64,000 bases of DNA, from NCBI GenBank assembly GCA_963708895.1, contig CAVPUE010000001.1, forward strand, positions 1 through 64,000. Reading direction: 5' to 3'. The position numbers and the translations under genes are program-made. The notes under the pieces were generated by a model, which had not been told where the DNA came from, did no database searches, and saw only the letters and a program-made list of their open reading frames with translations. Shown in pieces: positions 24,939-32,056 of the stretch (the first letter of the stretch is position 1; every line of letters starts with the position of its first letter). The stretch is from Bacillus_BD sp963708895 (GTDB taxonomy: Bacteria > Bacillota > Bacilli > Bacillales > Cytobacillaceae).

Positions 24939-25113
24939 CATGACAATAATATTTATTTAATGATTCAAATTTCACAAACAGTTAAATTGCACTTATACAA
25001 AATGCCGCTTATTATTCTTTATAGAATTAAAATAACAAGGAAGAATCTATGAGGTTTCAGATACTTTAATTAAAAATATTTCCAGTAACAAATATAAGTA
25101 GGAGGATTTTTTC

Positions 25114-26352
25114 ATGGATCATACTAATAACAGCATGCGTTTGAATTCAAAACGCTGGAAGCTTGCTGCCATACTAGGAACTTTAGCGGCATTTGCACCA
25201 CTTTCGATTGATATGTACTTGCCCGCGCTTCCACACATAGCATCAGAGCTACAAACAACCCCATCGTTTGTGCAACTTAGTTTAACCTTTTTCATGCTAG
25301 GTTTAGCCTTAGGACAATTGTTGGTCGGCCCACTTAGTGATGTACGTGGACGTCGTACTCCTCTTCTTATCGGCTTAGCCATCTATAGTGTTGCATCATT
25401 ATTATGTGCATTTTCACCATCTATTTGGTTCTTTATTGCACTACGGTTCATTCAAGGTCTATCTGGAGCTGCTGGTATTGTCTTATCTCGAGCGATCGTT
25501 CGAGATATCTATTCAGGACTAGAGATGACGAAATTTTTCTCCTTATTGGCTTTAGTCAATGGTATCGCGCCAATCTTAGCGCCCATTATAGGTGCATTTG
25601 TCTTACTTTTTGCTCCTTGGAAAGTTGTATTTATCATTTTAAGTCTTATTGGAGTAGTAATGTTTCTGCTAGTACTTTTCAGTTTACCAGAATCGTTACC
25701 AGTTGAATCACGCTCAGTAGGTGGCCTTGTCCAGACCACAAGAACATTTAAACAGCTTATTTTAGACCGAAGCTTTATCGGCTTTGCTTTATCACAAGCC
25801 TTAGTAAGTGCTGTTTTGTTCGCTTATATATCAGGTTCTTCCTTTGTTCTACAAAATGTTTACGGAACTTCTCCACTTGTATACAGTCTGATATTTGGCC
25901 TAAATGGAGTTGGAATTGCGATTGCTAGCCAAATAACTGGTAGATTAGCAGATCGTATTAGTGAAGTAAAACTCTTTTTTGCTGGAATTGTCATGGCCGT
26001 TTTTGGATCGATTACATTACTAGTACTACTAGCACTTCAAGCGAATCTCTACCTCATCTTGATTCCATTATTAATCGCTGTATCAAGTATTGGGGTCGTG
26101 AGTACAACTGGAAACTCCTTAGCACTGCAAAGTCAAGGTAAAATTGCTGGAAGCGCCTCAGCTCTACTTGGTCTGCTGCAATTTTCCTTTGCCGGAATCG
26201 TTGCACCACTCACTGGATTAGGAAATAATCCTTCCCTATCAATGGGAATAGTTATGACAGTCGTGAGTTTAGGAGCTGTCCTATCGTTCTTTTTGCTAGT
26301 AAGTCGGAAACAGTTCAACCTTAACCAAGATGTAAAATCGGAATCGATATAA
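25114..26352 (+). CDS. Bcr/CflA-type multidrug MFS exporter
   Basis: 412 residues with 12 hydrophobic helices. Helix 1 has the family block LSIDMYLPALP. The loop 2-3 motif LSDVRGRRTPLLIG matches MFS motif A, and RFIQGLSGAAGIVLSRAIVRD matches the Bcr/CflA motif around helices 4-5. It would export drugs or small metabolites using the proton gradient. The substrate is undetermined (bicyclomycin, chloramphenicol, or sulfonamide-like compounds are known for the family). Start ATG after AGGAGGATTTTTTC. Monocistronic with its own terminator. Confidence 0.85.
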   Translation: MDHTNNSMRLNSKRWKLAAILGTLAAFAPLSIDMYLPALPHIASELQTTPSFVQLSLTFFMLGLALGQLLVGPLSDVRGRRTPLLIGLAIYSVASLLCAFSPSIWFFIALRFIQGLSGAAGIVLSRAIVRDIYSGLEMTKFFSLLALVNGIAPILAPIIGAFVLLFAPWKVVFIILSLIGVVMFLLVLFSLPESLPVESRSVGGLVQTTRTFKQLILDRSFIGFALSQALVSAVLFAYISGSSFVLQNVYGTSPLVYSLIFGLNGVGIAIASQITGRLADRISEVKLFFAGIVMAVFGSITLLVLLALQANLYLILIPLLIAVSSIGVVSTTGNSLALQSQGKIAGSASALLGLLQFSFAGIVAPLTGLGNNPSLSMGIVMTVVSLGAVLSFFLLVSRKQFNLNQDVKSESI

Positions 26353-26367
26353 CTAAAACAGATTATA

Positions 26368-26399
26368 AGCTGCCCACGTTAATAACGGGCAGCTTTTTT
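26368..26399. terminator. bidirectional terminator
   Basis: AAGCTGCCC/GGGCAGCTT stem with a T6 run on the plus strand, between the convergent exporter and the truncated regulator gene. Confidence 0.75.
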
Positions 26400-26404
26400 C
26401 TCGC

Positions 26405-26983
26405 CTATGATTCATAGATTACCTTTCCTGTCATCTTGAGATCATAACCATTTAATTGTTCTAATTGCGAACGATATTCACTGGATGTCACGGCGTCTTT
26501 AATCACTTTGACTAACTCTACGTTTTCTTTTGTTTTTAGAATCACTAAATCATAGTGTTCTTTGATTAGAGGAATAAAGTCCACATTAACCATTTTCGCT
26601 ACACTTTCAATCCCCACACCTACATCAGCTTGCCCACTAGCTACCGCTGAAGCAATCGAAAAATGGCTCGTCAATTCATTCTTATATCCCTTTAGGAAAT
26701 CTGTAGAGATTCCATTTATTCTGAGTTGTTCATCAAGAAGTACTCTTGCTCCTGAACCTTTTTCACGATTCACAATTGAAATCTTCGGATTAGCCAAATC
26801 ACTCCAATCCTTTATGTTTTGAGGGTTTCCTTGTTGGACATATATCCCTGCCTTTCTGCAAATTAAATTGATCATTATAAATGGCTGACTCACCAGTATT
26901 CGCTTAACATAAGGGAGATTGTATTGTTCTGTTTCTCCATCATACAAATGGACACTAACAACATCACATTCTCCGTTATACAT
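26405..26983 (-). pseudogene. YvgK-type molybdate regulator, N-terminal DNA-binding domain missing
   Basis: 192 residues from the first ATG, a periplasmic-binding-protein-like domain: CDVVSVHLYDGETEQYNLPYVK, SIVNREKGSGARVLLDEQL and SAVASGQADVGVGIES. This matches the PBP-like domain of YvgK/ModE-type regulators, which in Bacillus lie next to modA and modB (yvgL, yvgM). Those proteins normally have an N-terminal excisionase-type HTH of about 100 residues. Here the homologous frame continues upstream (LSHYNGSLNSLIS) for only about 20 codons before a stop, and modA starts 120 bases away, so there is no room for the HTH. It is either a pseudogene or a stand-alone sensor domain. Confidence 0.7.
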
Positions 26984-27046
26984 CGAGATGAGACTGTTTA
27001 AGCTACCATTATAATGTGATAAAGGTTCTTGTAATTTATAACTAAA

Positions 27047-27080
27047 TATAATAGGTTATAATTAGTTATAACCTATTATA
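27047..27080. promoter_or_regulatory. perfect 34-bp palindrome, probable mod operator
   Basis: Arms TATAATAGGTTATAA and TTATAACCTATTATA (15 bp each, no mismatch) around TTAG. It lies between the divergent regulator remnant and modA, 23 bases before the modA start codon. The position and symmetry fit an operator for a dimeric regulator of molybdate uptake. E. coli ModE boxes have the general form TATAT-N-ATATA and are different, so this would be a Bacillus-type site. Confidence 0.65.
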
Positions 27081-27103
27081 TTCTAGGTAATTGAGGTGGA
27101 AGG

Positions 27104-27925
27104 ATGCAAAAACGTTTTACATTCATGATTACTCTCTTATTTTTACTTATGTTTGCAGTGGCCTGTTCTAATCAACAGAATACAGACCAATCTTCAGACA
27201 CAAAGGAAACGGAAACAGTAACCGAAAGTAAGGAAAGTGTCGAATTAACAATTTCAGCAGCAGCTAGTTTGAAGGATGCCATGGAGGTTATTCAAAGTAC
27301 ATATCAAGAAGAACATCCTGAAGTAACCTTGAAATTCAACTTTGGAGGTTCTGGTTCTCTGCAACAGCAAATCTCTCAAGGGGCACCAGTTGATCTATTT
27401 TTCTCAGCTGCAGAAGATAAATTTGATGTATTGGTTGAAGATGATAGTATCGCCAAAGAAGACGGAGTGGACCTTCTTGGAAATTCACTCGTATTAGTTG
27501 TACCTAAAGAAAATCAATCGATTAAAGGCTTTGAAGATCTTGCAAAGGCAGAAATCGATAAAATTTCAATCGGTACTCCTGAAACAGTGCCTGCGGGAAA
27601 ATATGCTAAAGAGTCACTTGAAAAGACGGATTTGTGGAAAGATGTTGAGTCTAAAGTCGTTTATGCGAAAGATGTCCGTCAAGTATTGTCCTATGTGGAA
27701 ACTGGAAATGTTGCTGCAGGAATTGTATACAAAACAGATGCATTGGTTTCTGATAAAGTAAACATCGTTGCAACAGCTGATCCTGAGACCCATACCCCAA
27801 TTATTTATCCAGTGGGAATTATCAAGGACTCTAAGAACTATGAAGAAGCAAAAGATTTTTATAGCTATTTACAAAATAACGATGCATTGAAGGTATTCCA
27901 GGAGTATGGATTTACTACTAATTAA
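27104..27925 (+). CDS. modA: molybdate ABC transporter substrate-binding lipoprotein ModA
   Basis: 273 residues. A lipoprotein signal ends at FAVAC (Cys21), followed by a Ser/Thr/Glu-rich linker to about residue 47, then the ModA fold: LTISAAASLKDAMEVI (oxyanion-binding first loop), FNFGGSGSLQQQI (second binding loop), GAPVDLFFSA, VYAKDVRQVLSYVETG and AGIVYKTDA. It captures molybdate, and possibly tungstate, outside the membrane and delivers it to ModB. Start ATG after GAGGTGGAAGG. It overlaps modB by 20 bases. No modC ATPase gene follows, so the ATPase must be encoded elsewhere, as with yvgL-yvgM of B. subtilis. Confidence 0.92.
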   Translation: MQKRFTFMITLLFLLMFAVACSNQQNTDQSSDTKETETVTESKESVELTISAAASLKDAMEVIQSTYQEEHPEVTLKFNFGGSGSLQQQISQGAPVDLFFSAAEDKFDVLVEDDSIAKEDGVDLLGNSLVLVVPKENQSIKGFEDLAKAEIDKISIGTPETVPAGKYAKESLEKTDLWKDVESKVVYAKDVRQVLSYVETGNVAAGIVYKTDALVSDKVNIVATADPETHTPIIYPVGIIKDSKNYEEAKDFYSYLQNNDALKVFQEYGFTTN

Positions 27926-28586
27926 CGCTGACCTACAAGAATTTTTGAGCCCCATATGGTTGTCTTTGAAAATAGCTACTATATCTGGTTTGATTGTTAT
28001 TTTAACAGGAACATTGGTTGGGAGACTTTTAGCTAGAACGACTTTTAAGGGGAAAGCCATTTTGGAGACAGTTCTCATGCTTCCAATGGTTCTTCCTCCT
28101 ACAGTCATCGGATTCTTTTTAATTGTGATCTTTGGCAAGAATAGTCTAGCAGGACAAGCGATTGAATGGATTTTTAATCAACCAATTATTTTCACTTGGT
28201 ATGCTGCTGTTATTGCTTCAGCAGTTGTCGCATTCCCACTTATGTACCAGTCCGCAAAATCAGGATTTCAGGGTGTAGACCTTAGTATTGAAGAAGCAGC
28301 AAGGGTGGATGGTGCTAGTGAATGGAAAATTTTCCTTTTTATTTCCATTCCTTTAGCTTCTAAAGCTCTTATCTCAGGTAGTATATTAAGCCTTGCACGA
28401 GCCCTTGGGGAATTCGGGGCTACCTTAATGTTTGCTGGTAATATTCCAGGGGAAACACAAACGCTTCCAACAGCGATTTATATCGCGATTGATTCTGGAA
28501 ATATGACAATGGCTTGGGCTTGGGTCATTTCCATCGTCATAATCTCCTTTATTATGCTGCTAACAATTCGAGTAAAACAAGAATAA
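27906..28586 (+). CDS. modB: molybdate ABC transporter permease ModB
   Basis: 226 residues with five to six hydrophobic helices. Typical ModB blocks are SLKIATISGLIVILTGTLVG, LETVLMLPMVLPPTVIGFFL, and the EAA loop EEAARVDGASEWKIFLFISIPLA that docks the ATPase, followed by ARALGEFGATLMFAGNIPG. It forms the channel for molybdate. The start lies inside the end of modA (20-base overlap), indicating translational coupling. A terminator follows the stop, so the operon is two genes. Confidence 0.92.
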   Translation: MDLLLINADLQEFLSPIWLSLKIATISGLIVILTGTLVGRLLARTTFKGKAILETVLMLPMVLPPTVIGFFLIVIFGKNSLAGQAIEWIFNQPIIFTWYAAVIASAVVAFPLMYQSAKSGFQGVDLSIEEAARVDGASEWKIFLFISIPLASKALISGSILSLARALGEFGATLMFAGNIPGETQTLPTAIYIAIDSGNMTMAWAWVISIVIISFIMLLTIRVKQE

Positions 28587-28594
28587 GATGCACA

Positions 28595-28622
28595 AAAAGC
28601 GATGGGAAGGTCCCATCGCTTT
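28595..28622. terminator. terminator after modB
   Basis: AAAGCGATGGGA/TCCCATCGCTTT stem with a 3-base loop, between convergent genes. It also sits just after the stop of the minus-strand exonuclease gene. Confidence 0.75.
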
Positions 28623-28624
28623 CA

Positions 28625-29596
28625 TCAACTTACAAAACTATTATTTAGTAAGCTCATAAATTCAGCTTCTTTAATGATTTTAAGTTCTTTCCCTTTTTCA
28701 ATCAGTTCATATGCTTTCTTCTCTTTTGTACTTATCCCGTTTTCTCCGACAATGGATTGATCCTGAACACCAACAACCAAATAATCTGTCTTGCCACTTA
28801 CCCCACTTTTTACGAGACCACCAAGATTCACTACTTGTTGCATCGCGACTTCCCGCTCAATCGATTGCAATTCTCCTGTAAAGACAACATTTTTGCCAAA
28901 TAAAATATGGTTCTCATCAAATGTTTCTACGGTAGGAGTGATCTTGGATACGGATGTTTTAGGCCAGGAACGAGTAGTCTGGGGTCGAGTCTGTTTCTTT
29001 TGAAAAAATGTTGTTTGCGGCTTTAATTCTGAGAATTTCTTAACCGGAATCGTACTAAAAGTAGAGCAATAGGATTGAATACTTTTTCGATTTTTCGCCT
29101 TCATACAAGCTAACACTAATTCCGCACAGGCAATCGCATCATCTATAGCGTTATGATGATTTTGCAACTCTATATTAAAAAAGGAAAGCCTATCTGTTAA
29201 TGAATTCCCAATCCCTTTCCCCTTACAGATTCTTGTACTAATCGGAATGCTACAAATATATTCAAATTCCGGAAGATCGATAGAATACTTCGTCAAACAA
29301 GAATGGAGAACACTCATATCAAAATGTGCATTATGGGCAATTATCGTATTGTCTTGAAAATAATGTTGGATTTCCTCCCACACCATATGAAAGGTTGGGG
29401 CATTTTGAACGTCATCAGGAGTTATGCCGTGAATTTCAACCATTTTTGGATCAAATTCCATTTCAGGAGGTTGTATTAAAAAATATTTTTCATCAACAAT
29501 TTTGTGGTCATCTACAAATGCCATCCCAAGCGAACAGGCACTACTCATTTTATTATTGGCTATTTCAAAATCAATTGCTATGAAATCCACTGTCAT
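28625..29596 (-). CDS. DEDDh 3'-5' exonuclease with C-terminal BRCT domain
   Basis: 323 residues. The N-terminal DnaQ-like exonuclease (about 1-170) has IDFEIAN (Asp9 and Glu11), the ExoII block HNAHFDMSVL and ExoIII HHNAIDDA, giving the DEDDh set of metal ligands and the general-base His. The common DFET is here DFEI. After a linker rich in Thr, Gln and Pro (170-235), residues 240-320 form a BRCT domain (LFGKNVVFTGELQSIEREVAMQ, NLGG.VKSGVSGKTDYLVVG), as in NAD-dependent ligase. Proteins of this build are assumed to act in DNA repair or proofreading. Start ATG with GGAGGTAATGAC upstream. Monocistronic. Confidence 0.85.
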   Translation of the reverse strand: MTVDFIAIDFEIANNKMSSACSLGMAFVDDHKIVDEKYFLIQPPEMEFDPKMVEIHGITPDDVQNAPTFHMVWEEIQHYFQDNTIIAHNAHFDMSVLHSCLTKYSIDLPEFEYICSIPISTRICKGKGIGNSLTDRLSFFNIELQNHHNAIDDAIACAELVLACMKAKNRKSIQSYCSTFSTIPVKKFSELKPQTTFFQKKQTRPQTTRSWPKTSVSKITPTVETFDENHILFGKNVVFTGELQSIEREVAMQQVVNLGGLVKSGVSGKTDYLVVGVQDQSIVGENGISTKEKKAYELIEKGKELKIIKEAEFMSLLNNSFVS

Positions 29597-29823
29597 TACC
29601 TCCGATCATTTATATAACTCATGTTTGATTTTACAAGCATTCGATGGATAGATTCATTACATTGTACCATGCATCTGAAAAGAAGAAAAAGTAGAAAAGT
29701 CCCCTTAAATACTACTATTCTAGTATTTCAAGCCTTTTTGTCTTTTTTACAGCAAAGCGATTTTTATCACTTTTTTTGACGCAATTCCTATTCTTTACAA
29801 AGGTGTGAACTTCAAAAACCTTA

Positions 29824-29841
29824 TTGGAAAGCGCTTTCAAA
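29824..29841. promoter_or_regulatory. cre-like site (CcpA)
   Basis: TTGGAAAGCGCTTTCAAA is nearly palindromic and fits the catabolite-responsive element core AAAGCGCTTT. It lies about 65-80 bases upstream of the promoter of the lipoprotein gene, where it could activate or repress. Confidence 0.55.
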
Positions 29842-29903
29842 TCAAAACAAAGGAAAATAATTTGTGAATTTATGAGCATTATTTGAATTGAATTTGGAAA
29901 ATA

Positions 29904-29931
29904 TTGATAAATACTAACGGAGTTATATACT
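29904..29931 (+). promoter_or_regulatory. sigma-A-type promoter
   Basis: TTGATA (29904-29909), a 16-base spacer and TATACT (29926-29931), 56 bases before the ATG of the lipoprotein gene. Confidence 0.55.
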
Positions 29932-29936
29932 TTAGT

Positions 29937-29958
29937 TATAGGTTATCACAAGCCTATA
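29937..29958. promoter_or_regulatory. inverted repeat overlapping the transcription start (putative operator)
   Basis: TATAGG(N10)CCTATA immediately after the -10 box. The left half ATAGGTTAT matches the half-site of the perfect palindrome upstream of modA, suggesting related recognition, but the right arm is less similar. Confidence 0.4.
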
Positions 29959-29986
29959 TAATAGAGAAATTAAGGGAGATGTCAAA

Positions 29987-30568
29987 ATGAAAAAGATTTT
30001 ATCATTAGCTTTAGCATTAGGTCTTGTTGGAGTATTTGCAGGTTGTTCTAACGATGAAGCAACGAATGAAGATACTTCAAAAGAAACAACTACTGAATCT
30101 ACAGCTGCTGAAAGTACTGGTGAAATTAAAATTGGTCGCGTTAACAATTCCCCACATGGAGATAAATCATTCGCAACAACAGTGGTTGTAATGGATGGAG
30201 ATACAATCGTTGGAGCATCTATTGATGAGTTTCAATTTTTAGGTGACGATGCAAAAGGTGTACCAAACTCTGACGGTCCTTTTGGTGAAAGCTATCCAGA
30301 AGGCAAGGTTTTAGCTTCTAAACTTGATAACGCTGAATACTACAGCAAAATGATGGCTGAAAAAGGAGGATCAACTGTTTCTCTTGATGATAACTATGCT
30401 GCAATTCAAGATTATGTAGTAGGTAAAACAGTTGCAGAATTAGAAGAAGTACTTAAAGAAAACGAAGCTACACCTGAAAAGATGGTTGATGTTGTAAGTG
30501 GAGCTACATTAGCTGACTCTTATGGTTACGTGAATGCCTTTGTTGAAGCTGCAAAAGCTGCAAAATAA
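29987..30568 (+). CDS. FMN-binding-domain-like lipoprotein
   Basis: 193 residues. The lipoprotein signal ends at GVFAGC (Cys20), a Glu/Thr/Ser-rich linker runs to about 45, and a compact domain follows. The C-terminal DVVSGATLADSYGYVNAFVEA contains SGAT (171-174), which resembles the D..SGAT motif of FMN-binding domains where ApbE attaches FMN to Thr through phosphoester linkage. If so, it is a flavinylated surface protein, as in extracellular electron transfer, but no ApbE or dehydrogenase gene is in the window. Start ATG after AAGGGAGATG. It has a clear promoter, an operator-like repeat and a cre-like site upstream, and a terminator downstream. Confidence 0.7.
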   Translation: MKKILSLALALGLVGVFAGCSNDEATNEDTSKETTTESTAAESTGEIKIGRVNNSPHGDKSFATTVVVMDGDTIVGASIDEFQFLGDDAKGVPNSDGPFGESYPEGKVLASKLDNAEYYSKMMAEKGGSTVSLDDNYAAIQDYVVGKTVAELEEVLKENEATPEKMVDVVSGATLADSYGYVNAFVEAAKAAK

Positions 30569-30593
30569 GCTTTAGAACTCTAAATTCAATAAT

Positions 30594-30628
30594 AAAAAGG
30601 ATCGAGTGTAAAAACTTGATCCTTTTTT
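30594..30628. terminator. bidirectional terminator
   Basis: AAAAAGGATC/GATCCTTTTTT stem between the lipoprotein gene and dgkB. Confidence 0.8.
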
Positions 30629-30646
30629 ATATAGTGATTTAGATTA

Positions 30647-31573
30647 TTATCCCTCTACCCGATCAGGCCGATCTTCAGAGCGAATTTTATCAAGCGGAAC
30701 AAACGCTTCTAAATGACGATATAAGTTGACAAATTCCGCCGGTAATAATCCCCCGAATTCACCATCTAAATTTAATTGTACCTTATCCTCTGATGTTACT
30801 TTAATACGATTTGCTTTTGTATAAATGACTTTTGGATCATGAATATGTTCCCCGCGAAGTGCAAGGGTTGCAATTCGAATAAAGTCAGCAAGATTGGTTT
30901 GTTTTAAGATAAGAAGTGAAAACATACCGTCGTTAATGGATGAATTGGGAGCTAACTTTTCAAATCCGCCGATTGAATTGGTTAATCCTACAAGAAAGAG
31001 CATGACTTCTCCCTCAAATAACTTCCCATCATATTCAATCCTAACATTCGTAGCTTTAAGGGAAGGAAGCATTTCAATCCCTTTTAGATAATAGGCCAAC
31101 TGTCCGATCATCGTTTTTAACTTACTAGGAACTTCATATGTAAGCTCCGTTAATCGACCGCCACCAGCAATGTTAATAAAATATTTATCATTAAAACGAC
31201 CTATATCAATGGGAATACTGTCTCCCTTTGCGATGATTTCAGCTGCCCCGACAATATCACGTGGGATTTGTAATGCCCGTGCAAAGTCATTGGTTGTTCC
31301 AACAGGAATAATTCCAAGCTTTGGACGATACTCTTTTTCAGCTAATCCATTCACAACTTCATTGATAGTTCCATCTCCGCCAGCTGCAACAACGAGATCA
31401 TAGCGACGCTCAACAGCAAGTGCAGCCTCTGTAGTAGCATCTCCCGCGGCGTTTGTAGCATGGGTAGATGTTTCGTATCCTGCATTTTCGAGAACTTCAA
31501 GAACTTCTGGTAAATGCTTTCTAAAAGCTTCCCTGCCAGAAGTCGGATTATAAATTATTCTTGCTCTTTTCAT
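30647..31573 (-). CDS. dgkB: diacylglycerol kinase DgkB
   Basis: 308 residues from the ATG at 31573 (an in-frame ATG nine bases upstream has no better ribosome site). It has the catalytic-domain motif of soluble lipid kinases, IYNPTSGRE at the N terminus, AAGGDGTINEVVNGL (the GGDGT nucleotide-binding motif), LGIIPVGTTNDFAR, and the C-terminal LDGEFGG. In Bacillus DgkB phosphorylates diacylglycerol released during lipoteichoic acid synthesis, returning it to phosphatidic acid. Adjacent to gatCAB and rlmCD in B. subtilis (yerQ). Here a MITE and other genes have been inserted around it. Confidence 0.92.
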   Translation of the reverse strand: MKRARIIYNPTSGREAFRKHLPEVLEVLENAGYETSTHATNAAGDATTEAALAVERRYDLVVAAGGDGTINEVVNGLAEKEYRPKLGIIPVGTTNDFARALQIPRDIVGAAEIIAKGDSIPIDIGRFNDKYFINIAGGGRLTELTYEVPSKLKTMIGQLAYYLKGIEMLPSLKATNVRIEYDGKLFEGEVMLFLVGLTNSIGGFEKLAPNSSINDGMFSLLILKQTNLADFIRIATLALRGEHIHDPKVIYTKANRIKVTSEDKVQLNLDGEFGGLLPAEFVNLYRHLEAFVPLDKIRSEDRPDRVEG

Positions 31574-31710
31574 ACCCATCATCCTATATTGAACTTTATA
31601 TAATGTATTTTATTTCCTAATACTTTTCATAATCATCATATCGAAAAGAAAGAAACTTAGCAATTTTTTACCTGTTATTGAGTGTAACTTTCTTCATAGT
31701 CATAAACAAT

Positions 31711-31891
31711 GGCTGTTTTCGTAAAGTTTGTTGTTAAAATCCAAAGGCTGATTTTAACGTAGAAAGAGCTATTTTGTGCATTCGTATTAAATTTGCAGCT
31801 CTTTTCTCAAAATTAATAACCAATTTCAACGGAAAATCAAGGACAATCAGCTTTTTTCTCTGCAAAAGCAACAAAGTTTGAGAAAAGAGCC
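31711..31891. mobile_element. MITE copy 2, 181 bp, inserted in a terminator-like palindrome
   Basis: Ends GGCTGTTTTCGTAAAGTTTG and, on the other strand, GGCTCTTTTCTCAAACTTTG. The 8-bp direct repeats TAAACAAT are at 31703-31710 and 31892-31899. Removing the element and one repeat restores AGTCATAAACAA-TCG-TTTGTTTATGACT, a perfect hairpin followed by TTTTG, so the target was a rho-independent terminator or similar palindrome. It is about 80% identical to the copy at 5532 by eye. Confidence 0.88.
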
Positions 31892-31921
31892 TAAACAATC
31901 GTTTGTTTATGACTTTTGTTT

Positions 31922-31970
31922 GGGGAACATACAGATTAATCAAATGTTTAATTAATGCAGTATGTTCCCC
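31922..31970. terminator. hairpin, GGGGAACATAC/GTATGTTCCCC
   Basis: An 11-bp perfect stem with a 27-base AT-rich loop. There is no strong T-run, so its termination function is uncertain. It lies between MITE copy 2 and the CBS-domain gene. Confidence 0.45.
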
Positions 31971-31990
31971 ACTTTACTAGGCTGTTCCAT

Positions 31991-32030
31991 AAAAAAATCC
32001 TAATTCCCTATAGAACTAAGAAATTAGGTT
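31991..32030 (-). terminator. terminator of the CBS/DUF21 gene
   Basis: On the minus strand, CCTAATT/AATTAGG stem followed by a T7 run, 27 bases past the stop at 32057. Confidence 0.7.
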
Positions 32031-32056
32031 GGTATTAAGTGATTCAGTTAACTCCA

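Larger units (their letters stand above)
29597..29986. other. regulatory gap upstream of the FMN-binding lipoprotein
   Basis: Divergent region of 390 bases. It holds a cre-like palindrome (29824-29841), a sigma-A-like promoter (29904-29931) and an inverted repeat TATAGG-N10-CCTATA (29937-29958) just downstream of the -10 box. The rest is AT-rich and contains no supported gene. Confidence 0.6.

Noticed and set aside
27104..28586. Phosphate or sulfate transporter instead of molybdate
   Set aside because: The binding loops (AAASLKDA, GGSGSLQQQI) and the ModB permease blocks match the molybdate family; the divergent YvgK-type domain supports it.
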